DNA from: Vibrio xiamenensis
Lineage (GTDB): Bacteria > Pseudomonadota > Gammaproteobacteria > Enterobacterales > Vibrionaceae
Length of the DNA: 64,000 bases
Assembly (NCBI RefSeq): GCF_900100015.1
Contig: NZ_FNDD01000016.1
Location: 62,873-126,872 of the forward strand
Direction of reading: 5' to 3'
In this document: in pieces, positions 27,113 to 35,208 of the stretch
Layout: each line of letters begins with the position of its first letter
Position numbering within the stretch: position 1 is the first letter of the stretch
Notes under the pieces: generated by a model
Databases searched by the model: none
The model's input: only the letters and a program-made list of their open reading frames with translations
What the model was told of the DNA's origin: nothing
Position numbers and translations under genes: made by a program

Positions 27113-28246
27113 TTATTTATTAATTGAGAATTTTTGACTGTTTCGGAATCTAGCGTGGTCACGCTCAAAAACCGTAATCTTTCTAGTATAGTGAGCCGGC
27201 ATTGCGGGAGATTTCCATCTACCCATATTCTGTAAATCTGCAAGATTACAGTTCATATATTTAGCTGCATCAACACAGCCACCGACACGGCCACTATGAC
27301 CAGTGAATCGAACATTTTCTCCCGCATATTTTGACACACGAAGCATTGTTCGATAGACCGCATTATCTGACATTGGATCGTCGGCTACGACACCGCCGGT
27401 AGATATAGACCGGAAAACATACTCTTGATCGTTTTGCTTTAACCCAAGGCGTTCACACATATGCAGGTATAAGCGAATACTGGTACCACTAAGAAAGCTA
27501 TATTCCCCTTTACCATCTTGGTCAGTTTTAGATTTTTTGATGAGTAAGGCTCCACGAATGGCAGCATCAGGAAATAGATGGCCACCTAAGCCAAATGGCA
27601 GTTTTTGGGATTCAATTTCTTCTTGTGTAGCTTCTTCATCAATATCGACATAGATGTCATCAAAAGTAATGCCACATATATCAATACGACGTAACCAGCT
27701 ATCGTATAAGAATGAAGCGACACAGGCATCGCGTATAGACCGGATCGACCCATCTTTCAGGCACTCTCGAATTATTTTGTTCAAGTGATTAACACTCATA
27801 GCTTCAGCTTGTTTTTGTCTACTACCAAGTTGCCGCCTGATACCACTAAGTTTCATTTGGGCCTCACTTAGAGCCATTGGCTTATAGAAACCTGCAGCGT
27901 GGTGTAACTTGTTTATAGAGCTGCACATGCGCTGGATGGTGGAGTACTTCTTTTTTTGAACTTCGGCCATGTACGATAGAACAAGAATCGTATTACCTGG
28001 GGAAAGCGGTAAGGCCGTGATACTCAAAATTTCAGCGATCTTGTTAAATTGCTTAATATCAGATTCAAAGCTTCTCAAGGAATTGGGACTGGCATTTTCA
28101 CTATACAAATCTCGCCATAACGCTAGCTTGTCTCGACTTTCATCAACTGTTAAACCATAAGGGTTGACGGTCTTTTGGTAGACTTTATCAAGCGTTTCTA
28201 AACGGCCAATTTGATTGGCCGCAAAATCCATTACTTCATCCATCAT
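27113..28246 (-). CDS. Cre-like tyrosine recombinase
   Basis: A 377-aa site-specific recombinase. ATG 28246 (MMDEVMDFAANQ) follows TTTTAGGTAGC and is preferred over the longer frame. Catalytic residues are R186 or R187 in SWLRRIDICGI, K240 (KKSKTDQ), H317 and R320 in FTGHSGRVGG, W344 in GRWKSPAMP, and nucleophile Y353 in HYTRK. The GHS.RVG and GRW...HY.RK pieces are closer to phage P1 Cre than to XerC/D or ordinary phage integrases. It ends 8 bp from the IS right end. A perfect 13-8-13 palindrome of loxP geometry lies 3 kb away at 31235, and a matching half-site lies in its own promoter region (28274-28286). A role in resolving element multimers is inferred. Confidence 0.85.
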   Translation of the reverse strand: MMDEVMDFAANQIGRLETLDKVYQKTVNPYGLTVDESRDKLALWRDLYSENASPNSLRSFESDIKQFNKIAEILSITALPLSPGNTILVLSYMAEVQKKKYSTIQRMCSSINKLHHAAGFYKPMALSEAQMKLSGIRRQLGSRQKQAEAMSVNHLNKIIRECLKDGSIRSIRDACVASFLYDSWLRRIDICGITFDDIYVDIDEEATQEEIESQKLPFGLGGHLFPDAAIRGALLIKKSKTDQDGKGEYSFLSGTSIRLYLHMCERLGLKQNDQEYVFRSISTGGVVADDPMSDNAVYRTMLRVSKYAGENVRFTGHSGRVGGCVDAAKYMNCNLADLQNMGRWKSPAMPAHYTRKITVFERDHARFRNSQKFSINK

Positions 28247-28398
28247 AAATGAGCTACCTAAAATTATCTGACTTAAGTGTATGATAATTGAATGAGTAGA
28301 ATCTGCAAAGATTTTGGTTAATTTGCGCAAAAAATATCTTATGGACCAGATTGGCTAATTCTTATGAAGGTCGATTTTGCTTAGCAAAGCAAAAAAAA

Positions 28399-28415
28399 CC
28401 GGCGCTGAGCGCCGG
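28399..28415 (-). terminator. Terminator of the DndC-like operon
   Basis: Stem CCGGCGC/GCGCCGG with a 3-nt loop, followed on the minus strand by eight T residues. It closes the transcript of the 165-aa gene and separates it from the recombinase gene. Confidence 0.8.
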
Positions 28416-28424
28416 CTTTGTTTA

Positions 28425-28922
28425 TTAGCTAATTTTATAATTCGCCACTTCCAAACTGTTCATGATAAATCGAACACTTTTCAAATTGTTTTTACGTTTA
28501 AAGTGGTTCATTACTTTGCCGATGTTTGGATTACGAACCTCAACATGATCATGTTGCAGTGCAGGTGTAATTTCTAGCAACCGATTGATGCTATGTAAAG
28601 CATCATCCAGAGTAGCCCTTTCAGTGACTTCTGTTACTGGAGGGAGCTCGATCAACTCTTTGGTAAATGCCTTGTTGACCTTGGCTACCTTATCCTTATC
28701 TACCACAAAATAGAGATCACCGTATTCGGGTTGTAAGGAAGATGTACGAAGTCCCATAAACAGAGGTATCACTGTGGCAGTGTTGTTCCTATGAATCTGG
28801 ATAAGCCATGAATCGATAGCCTGGCTACAATGTAACTGCTCAGTTAACCGGCGGAATTCATGCAAACTTAGGTGGTCTAGAAGTGATGACAAATTATGCC
28901 AGTTGTAGATTTGGTTAAGCAT
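28425..28922 (-). CDS. Hypothetical partner of the DndC-like protein
   Basis: A 165-aa soluble protein (MLNQIYNWHNLSSLLDHLSL). It has no recognised motif. It follows the DndC-like gene by 26 nt and has the shared leader ACATACAAGGAAA, so the two probably work together. An unrecognised small partner next to a sulfurtransferase could be a specificity or substrate protein, but this is inference. Confidence 0.5.
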   Translation of the reverse strand: MLNQIYNWHNLSSLLDHLSLHEFRRLTEQLHCSQAIDSWLIQIHRNNTATVIPLFMGLRTSSLQPEYGDLYFVVDKDKVAKVNKAFTKELIELPPVTEVTERATLDDALHSINRLLEITPALQHDHVEVRNPNIGKVMNHFKRKNNLKSVRFIMNSLEVANYKIS

Positions 28923-28948
28923 AGTATTTCCTTGTATGTAGTTATAAA

Positions 28949-30973
28949 TTAAAAGTCAAAAGAGAAGTTAAACTCCGCTGATTTAGACATCTTGACCTGT
29001 GTATGGTTGTCTCGACGTTTAGGTTCGAGTTCCCAAGCTTTAAAGCTTTTCTTTGCCCGAATTGGACGCTCCAGTTGCTGTTCAATGAAGATTTCATCTA
29101 ACGATTTGTTGGAGTTAAGCCCCATCTGATAGCAAACACTTCCTCGAATTGCTTGATAATGTTTCTCAAGAAGACTTGATTTACTAAGTGAAATCACACC
29201 GAAATTTAGTAACACCTGGCAAGCGGCCTGAGGTGCTATGTGTGCGTTTCTATATCGTTCGAGTTCAAAATCAAGGAAGATGAATGCTGATTCTTTATCA
29301 ATAGTAAAATTGTTTTCTTCGTTAATGATGTTCGTAAACTCAAGAAACTCATTACTATGACGATCGTAAACACGATTGGTTTCAGCACAGTTAAAAGCGT
29401 TTTGGTATTGGTCTACTAATCCAGAATAACGCTGGTTACTAGGTAAAATTGAATCCCAATATTCATTTGGTGAACATACTTCTAAGTACATACCCGTTTT
29501 ACGCGGTGTTCTTGTTCTTGTGAGTGTCGCTTTATCCTCGAATAATTCTAATTCACCATATTTATAAACCAACGCCCATACACCTAGTGCTTCAAATGGT
29601 TCGACACAATATCCGTGGAGAGACCAGAGGAAATCTAAAAAGATCACTGACTCAATCTCGATAAACTGAAATTGTGGCTCACACATGTGTTTATTGCGTG
29701 GTGTTGGTTTCAATTCTCCAGCATTGAACTTACGAGAATGTTCAGCGGCTCTTCTTTGTTCCAAGAAATCAGCAGTGATCAGTCCATGTAGTAACCGCTT
29801 TAAAAAACCTATACGGTAGGTATCACTTTTCAACTCGATATGGCCACTTTTATAGAGCGTACGCCCTACACCATTACGTAAATCCCAGTTATATTGGCTC
29901 TCCACAAGTACTCGTTGTATTTGATTCAAGTGTTTCATATAGCCATATTTGTCAGGCTCATTGAGAAGCATATTTTCTAGACTTTTGTCGTTGGCAACAG
30001 CAGTACATAAGATGCAACCGCTACGGCTAGAACAAGCACCAGATTTGGTATAAGCTTTCGCTGTATCCTGGACTATTGGGCAGTCACCACTTGCACTTTC
30101 GGAATAAAACTCAAAAAGTTCGTCAAAATTCCCTACTGGTGAAGGTAAAGCACCGCCCACACCGGCTCTTGTAAGTACAGCCCAAAGTTGTTCTGTAGAG
30201 AAGTGCAGAATTGGGTATAGAAACATGGACCCATCCTTACCAGTACTGACCTTAACATCGTCACCATCAAATTTTTGAAGTGACAGTTTGCGCCTCGCAC
30301 TCTCGTCAAGCCTAGAACCCAATAAAGTAAGCAACTTGGTTTTTCGAAACTGCGAAGGTTTATAACCTAAGCCCCGAATCCAGTTATTTACGGCCGTTTT
30401 AGTAGCATTGACTTTCCAATCAATTGCACAATCTCGGGAGTTGGCATTTACGAAAACCGGAATACCTCGGCCCCCTAATATTTTGCCTACCCAAGACATA
30501 GCAAGTGATGGCTGAGCAGTTACTAGATCAAGCGGGATACCATGTAAATCACAGAAATCCTTGAACTCTGCCATATAGCTATATGCCAAATTTTTGGTTT
30601 CGGGATTCTCGATACGCGTATTGCTGTTAAATATAATTGAAGGTTGAATCAAGTGGCCGCGGCCTTCACGCACAAGCTCCATACATGAAAGAAGGAAGAC
30701 ATATACAGTGAGATTTGAATCTTTACCGCCACTATAACCAATGGCACAACTGTAACCATCTACGATTTTTTCCTTCAGGGAATCAACCGAACGTTTAAGC
30801 AGGGATAATGCAGTATGACCAGATTCGTCAGGGTAGTTAAGAATCCGCGCATCGCTGTTTCGCCATTCCGTCCATTCGTCTACAGTTAGCAATGGTATTT
30901 GCAAATCAGATGACACGGAAGGTTCAGAGAACAGGTCAAAAGTCTGCCCTTTGAAAGTAGGGTTATTGAACAT
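28949..30973 (-). CDS. DndC-like sulfurtransferase/PAPS-reductase-family protein
   Basis: A 674-aa protein with the adenine-nucleotide alpha-hydrolase (PP-loop) fold. The PP-loop is SGGKDSN at residues 81-87. Four cysteines, C298, C314, C320 and C323, in GDCPIVQDTAKAYTKSG and CSSRSGCILCTAV, match the iron-sulfur cysteines of DndC, with the DKS that follows in the family. DndC activates DNA for phosphorothioate modification. Here dndA, dndB, dndD and dndE are all missing, and the protein is longer than the usual 500-550 aa, with a C-terminal extension of about 200 residues. It may be a different sulfur-transfer or defence enzyme. It carries the shared leader and is followed by the 165-aa gene. 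Confidence 0.75.
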   Translation of the reverse strand: MFNNPTFKGQTFDLFSEPSVSSDLQIPLLTVDEWTEWRNSDARILNYPDESGHTALSLLKRSVDSLKEKIVDGYSCAIGYSGGKDSNLTVYVFLLSCMELVREGRGHLIQPSIIFNSNTRIENPETKNLAYSYMAEFKDFCDLHGIPLDLVTAQPSLAMSWVGKILGGRGIPVFVNANSRDCAIDWKVNATKTAVNNWIRGLGYKPSQFRKTKLLTLLGSRLDESARRKLSLQKFDGDDVKVSTGKDGSMFLYPILHFSTEQLWAVLTRAGVGGALPSPVGNFDELFEFYSESASGDCPIVQDTAKAYTKSGACSSRSGCILCTAVANDKSLENMLLNEPDKYGYMKHLNQIQRVLVESQYNWDLRNGVGRTLYKSGHIELKSDTYRIGFLKRLLHGLITADFLEQRRAAEHSRKFNAGELKPTPRNKHMCEPQFQFIEIESVIFLDFLWSLHGYCVEPFEALGVWALVYKYGELELFEDKATLTRTRTPRKTGMYLEVCSPNEYWDSILPSNQRYSGLVDQYQNAFNCAETNRVYDRHSNEFLEFTNIINEENNFTIDKESAFIFLDFELERYRNAHIAPQAACQVLLNFGVISLSKSSLLEKHYQAIRGSVCYQMGLNSNKSLDEIFIEQQLERPIRAKKSFKAWELEPKRRDNHTQVKMSKSAEFNFSFDF

Positions 30974-31326
30974 AAGAATTTCCTTGGATGTGTGGTAAAT
31001 GGCGGGGACGCCTAGATTAAGATGACTCGCACTGAACGTGTGGCTAATTAATTGAGTCTAGTTAGCCAAGAGGAATTGTATTTATAACACACTGTCCCGT
31101 ATATATAAACAAAGCCCTTTCAAAATCGTCGAGCAATGTCCAGTAACTCTAAAATAATTTCAAATGTGACATTGTCACTAATTAGATGATCCACCTTTTA
31201 TTGGGTGATTGCTATATTATAGATAAAAAGCCAGCAAGTGTATGATAACTGTAATTATCATACACTTGTAAATTGAAAGGATACCAATTAGAATAAAAGG
31301 TAACAAATACAAGAAAAGGTTGTAAG
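30974..31326. other. Divergent promoter region with loxP-like palindrome
   Basis: About 353 bp between the DndC-like gene and the divergent 250-aa gene. It is AT-rich. A plausible -10 (TATATTATAG near 31213-31222) points to the right and is followed by the 34-bp palindrome at 31235-31268. No gene is seen. Confidence 0.5.
31235..31268. repeat. loxP-like site: perfect 13-bp arms around an 8-bp spacer
   Basis: Left arm CAAGTGTATGATA (31235-31247), spacer ACTGTAAT (31248-31255), right arm TATCATACACTTG (31256-31268). The arms are exact reverse complements and the spacer is asymmetric. This is the geometry of loxP (13-8-13), and a Cre-like recombinase is encoded 3 kb away. A near copy of one arm (TAAGTGTATGATA) lies at 28274-28286 upstream of the recombinase gene. 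The alternative is an operator, since the site lies just behind a possible promoter of the 31327 gene. Confidence 0.65.
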
Positions 31327-32079
31327 ATGGCCGAGTTCAGTGCAAAGGTGAAAGAAGGCTACGCTGTAGCAAGTCTATGCCAGTTACTAATCGATATTCG
31401 TAAAGACACAAGGTTTAATAAAAATTTATTCATTAATCCAGGTTCACTAGAACTCGATGACTTGGAGCATGTTTTAGCTATCAATAAGGGCAATGAGAGA
31501 CATTGTATTGAATGGCGTACTTTCAACGCTATATACAATCGAAATCTGACGACTGAGTGTAAGAAATTGGTACGAAGCTATTTCAAAGTTCCATTTTATT
31601 TACTTAATGAACGCGAATTATTCATTTACTCAAATGTATTGTCAGACTCTCTCAATGATGATGGCATTATTTCAGGAATATTTGATCTTAGCCGGGTCCC
31701 TGTCGAAGGGCTTGTTAATCAGGTCAAGTTTATACAGGCAATGATAGATAATGAAAGTAGTTATGGTATAGCCTTGGTATTTTCATATATAATTTCTGAT
31801 TCTAAAAAGAGAAATTCTCTAAAAATAAAAATAGTTAATTCTCTAAAGTCGAATTTAGAAATGAATAGCTCTTATCTTGTACCAAAAGATTTGGCAAAAA
31901 AATATAATAATTTAAGTCTGGAACAAAAAAAGGACCTATCGAAGAGTTTGAAAGACTTTAATATGTCGAAAGAAATGCAAGATATAACTTTAGAATACAG
32001 TCTATCTGATGATTTAGAGAAATGTGCTAAACGAACAAATTTACCTATTCTATATTTATTAGAAAAGTTAATAAAATAG
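31327..32079 (+). CDS. Hypothetical 250-aa protein beside the loxP-like site
   Basis: A soluble, helical, lysine-rich protein (MAEFSAKVKEGYAVASLCQL). AAAAGG precedes the ATG by about 9 nt. The second half is very AT-rich with mostly A/T-ending codons. No family is recognised. The palindrome at 31235-31268 lies about 60 bp before its start codon, so it may be regulated through that site. It ends at a bidirectional terminator. Confidence 0.5.
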   Translation: MAEFSAKVKEGYAVASLCQLLIDIRKDTRFNKNLFINPGSLELDDLEHVLAINKGNERHCIEWRTFNAIYNRNLTTECKKLVRSYFKVPFYLLNERELFIYSNVLSDSLNDDGIISGIFDLSRVPVEGLVNQVKFIQAMIDNESSYGIALVFSYIISDSKKRNSLKIKIVNSLKSNLEMNSSYLVPKDLAKKYNNLSLEQKKDLSKSLKDFNMSKEMQDITLEYSLSDDLEKCAKRTNLPILYLLEKLIK

Positions 32080-32081
32080 AA

Positions 32082-32100
32082 AAGGCCGCTAATGCGGCCT
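32082..32100. terminator. Bidirectional terminator
   Basis: Stem AAGGCCGC/GCGGCCTT with a TAAT loop between the convergent genes ending at 32079 and 32104, flanked by A and T runs. Confidence 0.8.
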
Positions 32101-32103
32101 TTA

Positions 32104-32631
32104 TTAGTATATGACGGAGTGTCTTATTTGTTTTAGTTTATCACCATTTTCACGACTGCAAATTAGCTTGCCATTTTTTACAGAACCTACCAATACTAGA
32201 TCAGTTGTCAAAGCTAGCTCACTGTAAGCAGGATTACCTACTATTGCTTGCATTTGATATCTACCCATATCCTGCTCACGCACAATATACCCGTGAACAA
32301 AATTAGTATTTGGTCGTTTAATTGCATTAGCTTTATCTAGGACAACGAAGTAATCATCAACATTAAATAAGTGACTCAATTTAGAGTGTACTGTTTTAAA
32401 TTGATAAATACTTACATTAGGTACTACGCGTTCGCAGTTTTTAACGATAGTTTTCTTTGTTGTTTTGGATTTAACTTTTGTGGAAGGATTTCTTTTGGAA
32501 GTGTTTTTTAAATCAGCGATAGCAGTATTTAAAGCTACAGGCATAGCTGCTTGAGATGACTTCATATCAGCCGTTCCTGTACCCCAGTTTGCAGCTAGAG
32601 CAGAAGTGGATAATGATTTAGCTTTGATCAT
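32104..32631 (-). CDS. Hypothetical 175-aa protein
   Basis: The first 70 residues are low-complexity and rich in Ala, Ser, Lys and Thr (SKTTKKTIVKNCERVV at the end). A compact beta-rich C-terminal domain follows (YQFKTVHSKLSHLFNVDDYF, VHGYIVREQDMGRYQMQA). No signal peptide is convincing. The gene carries the shared leader ACATCCAAGGAAA. No family is recognised. Confidence 0.45.
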   Translation of the reverse strand: MIKAKSLSTSALAANWGTGTADMKSSQAAMPVALNTAIADLKNTSKRNPSTKVKSKTTKKTIVKNCERVVPNVSIYQFKTVHSKLSHLFNVDDYFVVLDKANAIKRPNTNFVHGYIVREQDMGRYQMQAIVGNPAYSELALTTDLVLVGSVKNGKLICSRENGDKLKQIRHSVIY

Positions 32632-32741
32632 GATAATTTCCTTGGATGTGTTTACTCTGATGAGTGTAAATTAAATTCTGTGAAGAAATGTTTATGTGCG
32701 CTTGGCAAGAAGGGAAGTGGTGACTTACTAACGTAAGTGAA

Positions 32742-32792
32742 GCAATGATATTCACCTATTTGCTTCATAAGGAACAGGTAGAATATCATTGC
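32742..32792. repeat. Near-perfect inverted repeat in an intergenic space
   Basis: Arms GCAATGATATTCACCT (32742-32757) and AGGTAGAATATCATTGC (32776-32792) pair over 16 bases with one extra base, around an 18-nt centre. No T run follows, so it is not a usual terminator. It may be an operator or a structured leader of the 175-aa gene. Confidence 0.45.
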
Positions 32793-32804
32793 ATGTAATC
32801 GTGG

Positions 32805-33068
32805 TCAACGAAGAATGAGTGAGTGTAACTTGGTTAAGTTGTCAGCGATACCCCATAAATCCTTATTGAAGAACACAACGGCTGCAGCTGCGATCAACGA
32901 TGAGAGGAACGCCTTCTTGTGGAAAACTGAACCATCAATCATCGGCATAAAAAACTCTGAACTCAGTTCTTCCGGTGAGAAAACAAATTGCGATAACAAA
33001 TCAACTAAACCAAAGATACTTAAGCTAGTAACAATTACACAAAGTGAGAAATACATTGTTCTTTTCAT
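32805..33068 (-). CDS. Small two-TM membrane protein
   Basis: An 87-aa protein with two hydrophobic segments (about residues 5-27, YFSLCVIVTSLSIFGLVDLL, and 52-68, AFLSSLIAAAAVVFF) separated by an acidic loop. AAGGAAAA precedes the ATG. It begins 2 nt after the 478-aa gene ends and so is in its operon. Function unknown. Confidence 0.5.
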   Translation of the reverse strand: MKRTMYFSLCVIVTSLSIFGLVDLLSQFVFSPEELSSEFFMPMIDGSVFHKKAFLSSLIAAAAVVFFNKDLWGIADNLTKLHSLILR

Positions 33069-33070
33069 AC

Positions 33071-34507
33071 TTATTTTCCTTTTTTAACAAACAGTAAGGA
33101 CAGATTTGCATTTTTGTTTTTCGGTATACCAATGAATAAGTCAACGTTGTACTCTTCCATCGTTACCTTAATCATTCCACGCTTTACTGTATTTTGCTCG
33201 AACATTGAAAACACAATATTCGACTTTTTAAAGACTTCTTGTAACTCTAAGTCAGTGCTAGTTTTTGTGAATTTTTTGAAGAACCGCAGTGCGTCAGCAC
33301 ATTTTTCCTTGTTAATGGAAATTGTTAAATATTGATTATTTAAAATAAGTTCTTTTTCAACGCTTGATTTTAATCCCACAGCAATTAGGCGTTCGCCTAC
33401 ATTCTTGATTATTATATTAGTTTTGTCATTTAAGGGAGTAAACAATTGTTGCGCGTTGCTTGGTGAGTGCGTCAAACCTTGTTCCTTAATTTGAGCTAAA
33501 AGGTTAGGTATACTTTTACTGGCTGTACAAAAATCGCATTTGGCCCATTTAGAAAAGGTATGTATAAATGACTTAGTTACCGATAGTTCTGTTTCATCAA
33601 TCAAAACAGGATTTGCCCAATCAGGTGTACGATCAATATAATTATTTAGCGTATCACTATAAATCTCGTTTGATTCCGATATATTCAGAACTAAATTGCA
33701 AATACCGAACTCTATCTTTCCCTTATTTATCTCAGCTTGCGCATTATCGAATAACGATGTGAAAGCGAACGGTGCTCGTTCCAAAACAATATCAGTATTT
33801 ATATTTTCAAAGTAATTAAGTAATGCTGTATATGTAGTTTTCTGCATCCAAAACTTTTCACCTTTATATTTTATTGGCAATTGTTCAGACGCTTTATCCT
33901 TCTTATTTTCAAATGCATAAACTAACACATTTTGTGTACCACCTGCAGTTTCAGTTTGATCTAGAAGAAATGCAAGTTCTCCACATTTAACAAACGATTT
34001 ATCAGCAGATGTAAACTCAAGCAAATTCGCAGATAGATAGTGTTTAAGATCGTTAGCATTCATCAAACCATCATGGTATTCGAGTGCTGTTGATATCGCA
34101 CGATTGGTTAATACAACAACACCAAGGTTAGTAAATGCGTAAGGTTGCGACTCAATAGTTTCTAGGCCACTAATTTTAAGCGGCTTTGCGGATTCAATAC
34201 TGATTGGTAAATTATCGGTTTCATAGTTCCACGTTTGCCAAATTGGTTCAACTTGGATTTCAGAATGTTGAGCAATCATTTCTTCTACATCTTGACGATA
34301 GCCAGTCATAATCGTGAGGTTTTCGCCTTTTTCCATTGATGGCAACAACAACCGCAACACAGAATATTCGGCATAAGCCTCTTCGCTTAAATAAGGAGCC
34401 TTTGAACTGCTTGGTTTGATGTTTTGATAGAAGACGTTATCACCGTAACTGATGTAAACGCTTGTGAAGGAGCTCTTTTTAATACTGATAATAGCGAGAG
34501 TTTTCAT
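33071..34507 (-). CDS. Hypothetical 478-aa protein
   Basis: A large soluble protein with alternating strands and helices and no recognised motif. It begins MKTLAIISIKKSSFTSVYIS, a pattern seen at the start of actin-like or pilus-assembly ATPases (PilM-like), but the later phosphate motifs are not evident, so this is only a hint. One C..C pair (CDFC) occurs near residue 310. The shared leader (ATCTAAGGAAA) precedes it. It is co-transcribed with the 87-aa membrane protein. Confidence 0.45.
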   Translation of the reverse strand: MKTLAIISIKKSSFTSVYISYGDNVFYQNIKPSSSKAPYLSEEAYAEYSVLRLLLPSMEKGENLTIMTGYRQDVEEMIAQHSEIQVEPIWQTWNYETDNLPISIESAKPLKISGLETIESQPYAFTNLGVVVLTNRAISTALEYHDGLMNANDLKHYLSANLLEFTSADKSFVKCGELAFLLDQTETAGGTQNVLVYAFENKKDKASEQLPIKYKGEKFWMQKTTYTALLNYFENINTDIVLERAPFAFTSLFDNAQAEINKGKIEFGICNLVLNISESNEIYSDTLNNYIDRTPDWANPVLIDETELSVTKSFIHTFSKWAKCDFCTASKSIPNLLAQIKEQGLTHSPSNAQQLFTPLNDKTNIIIKNVGERLIAVGLKSSVEKELILNNQYLTISINKEKCADALRFFKKFTKTSTDLELQEVFKKSNIVFSMFEQNTVKRGMIKVTMEEYNVDLFIGIPKNKNANLSLLFVKKGK

Positions 34508-34674
34508 GTTTTTTTCCTTAGATAGAGGTAAATAGTAAGTCTCTATTCTAGTCTAATTCACTCTCAAGTCAATAATAATAGGTGCAACTTTTAATAAAAG
34601 GTAGGTTAACGTAGTGAGAAATCTCACACTTTCCTTTATGCAACCAAATGGGTTGGATTATTCTCTTCAACAAA

Positions 34675-34695
34675 AAAGGGACCTAAGGTCCCTTT
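34675..34695 (-). terminator. Terminator
   Basis: Stem AAAGGGACC/GGTCCCTTT with a 3-nt loop and A/T runs on both sides. It lies just after the stop codon of the 168-aa gene. Confidence 0.75.
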
Positions 34696-34701
34696 ATGTT
34701 A

Positions 34702-35208
34702 TTAATGTACAATTATTGTATATGTTACTAAAGAATCATAAACTCTTTTGACACTATAGCCCAATGAGCTAATTTTGGTAGTTAAAGCTTTTAATCTTGA
34801 CTCACTATCAAGTGTAACCCAACACACTTCATCACTGCTGGTTACATCTACAATAGAATCATCAAAACTACCCAGTGAAGGTTTTATTCTTCGATACATT
34901 TTACTTTCTGAATATGAGCAGGTTTTGGTTTTTACTTTAATGTAATATAGTTCATCTAGTTCATCATCCTTCGTCGCTCTTATATTTCTGTAACCAATGT
35001 TTTTTAATTCCATAGTCACCCTGAGCACCTCTTGATACGAACTAACTTCTAGCCAAAAATAGCAATCAGATAGTAGTATTGCGGATTCAACACCAAAAGT
35101 TTTCTTTAAGAAGTTTTCAAGTTGTGACAAACTTTTATTTTCAGCAATTACCTTATTTTCTTTAAAGTATCTATTCAGCATTGACTCAATTTTTCGAGTT
35201 ATAACCAT
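34702..35208 (-). CDS. Hypothetical 168-aa protein
   Basis: A soluble alpha/beta protein (MVITRKIESMLNRYFKENK) with two similar-looking strand-helix halves (VTMELKNIGYRNIRAT, LTTKISSLGYSVKRVY), which suggests an internal duplication of a ferredoxin-like fold. It overlaps the end of the 279-aa gene upstream by 10 nt and has the shared leader (TACATCAAAGGAAA). No family is recognised. Confidence 0.45.
   Translation of the reverse strand: MVITRKIESMLNRYFKENKVIAENKSLSQLENFLKKTFGVESAILLSDCYFWLEVSSYQEVLRVTMELKNIGYRNIRATKDDELDELYYIKVKTKTCSYSESKMYRRIKPSLGSFDDSIVDVTSSDEVCWVTLDSESRLKALTTKISSLGYSVKRVYDSLVTYTIIVH

Noticed and set aside
28261..28295. A second complete loxP-like site
   Set aside because: One arm matches 12 of 13 bases, but the sequence 8 bp further on does not match the other arm.
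28949..30973. Complete DNA phosphorothioation (dnd) system
   Set aside because: Only a DndC-like gene is present; dndA, dndB, dndD and dndE are missing on both sides.
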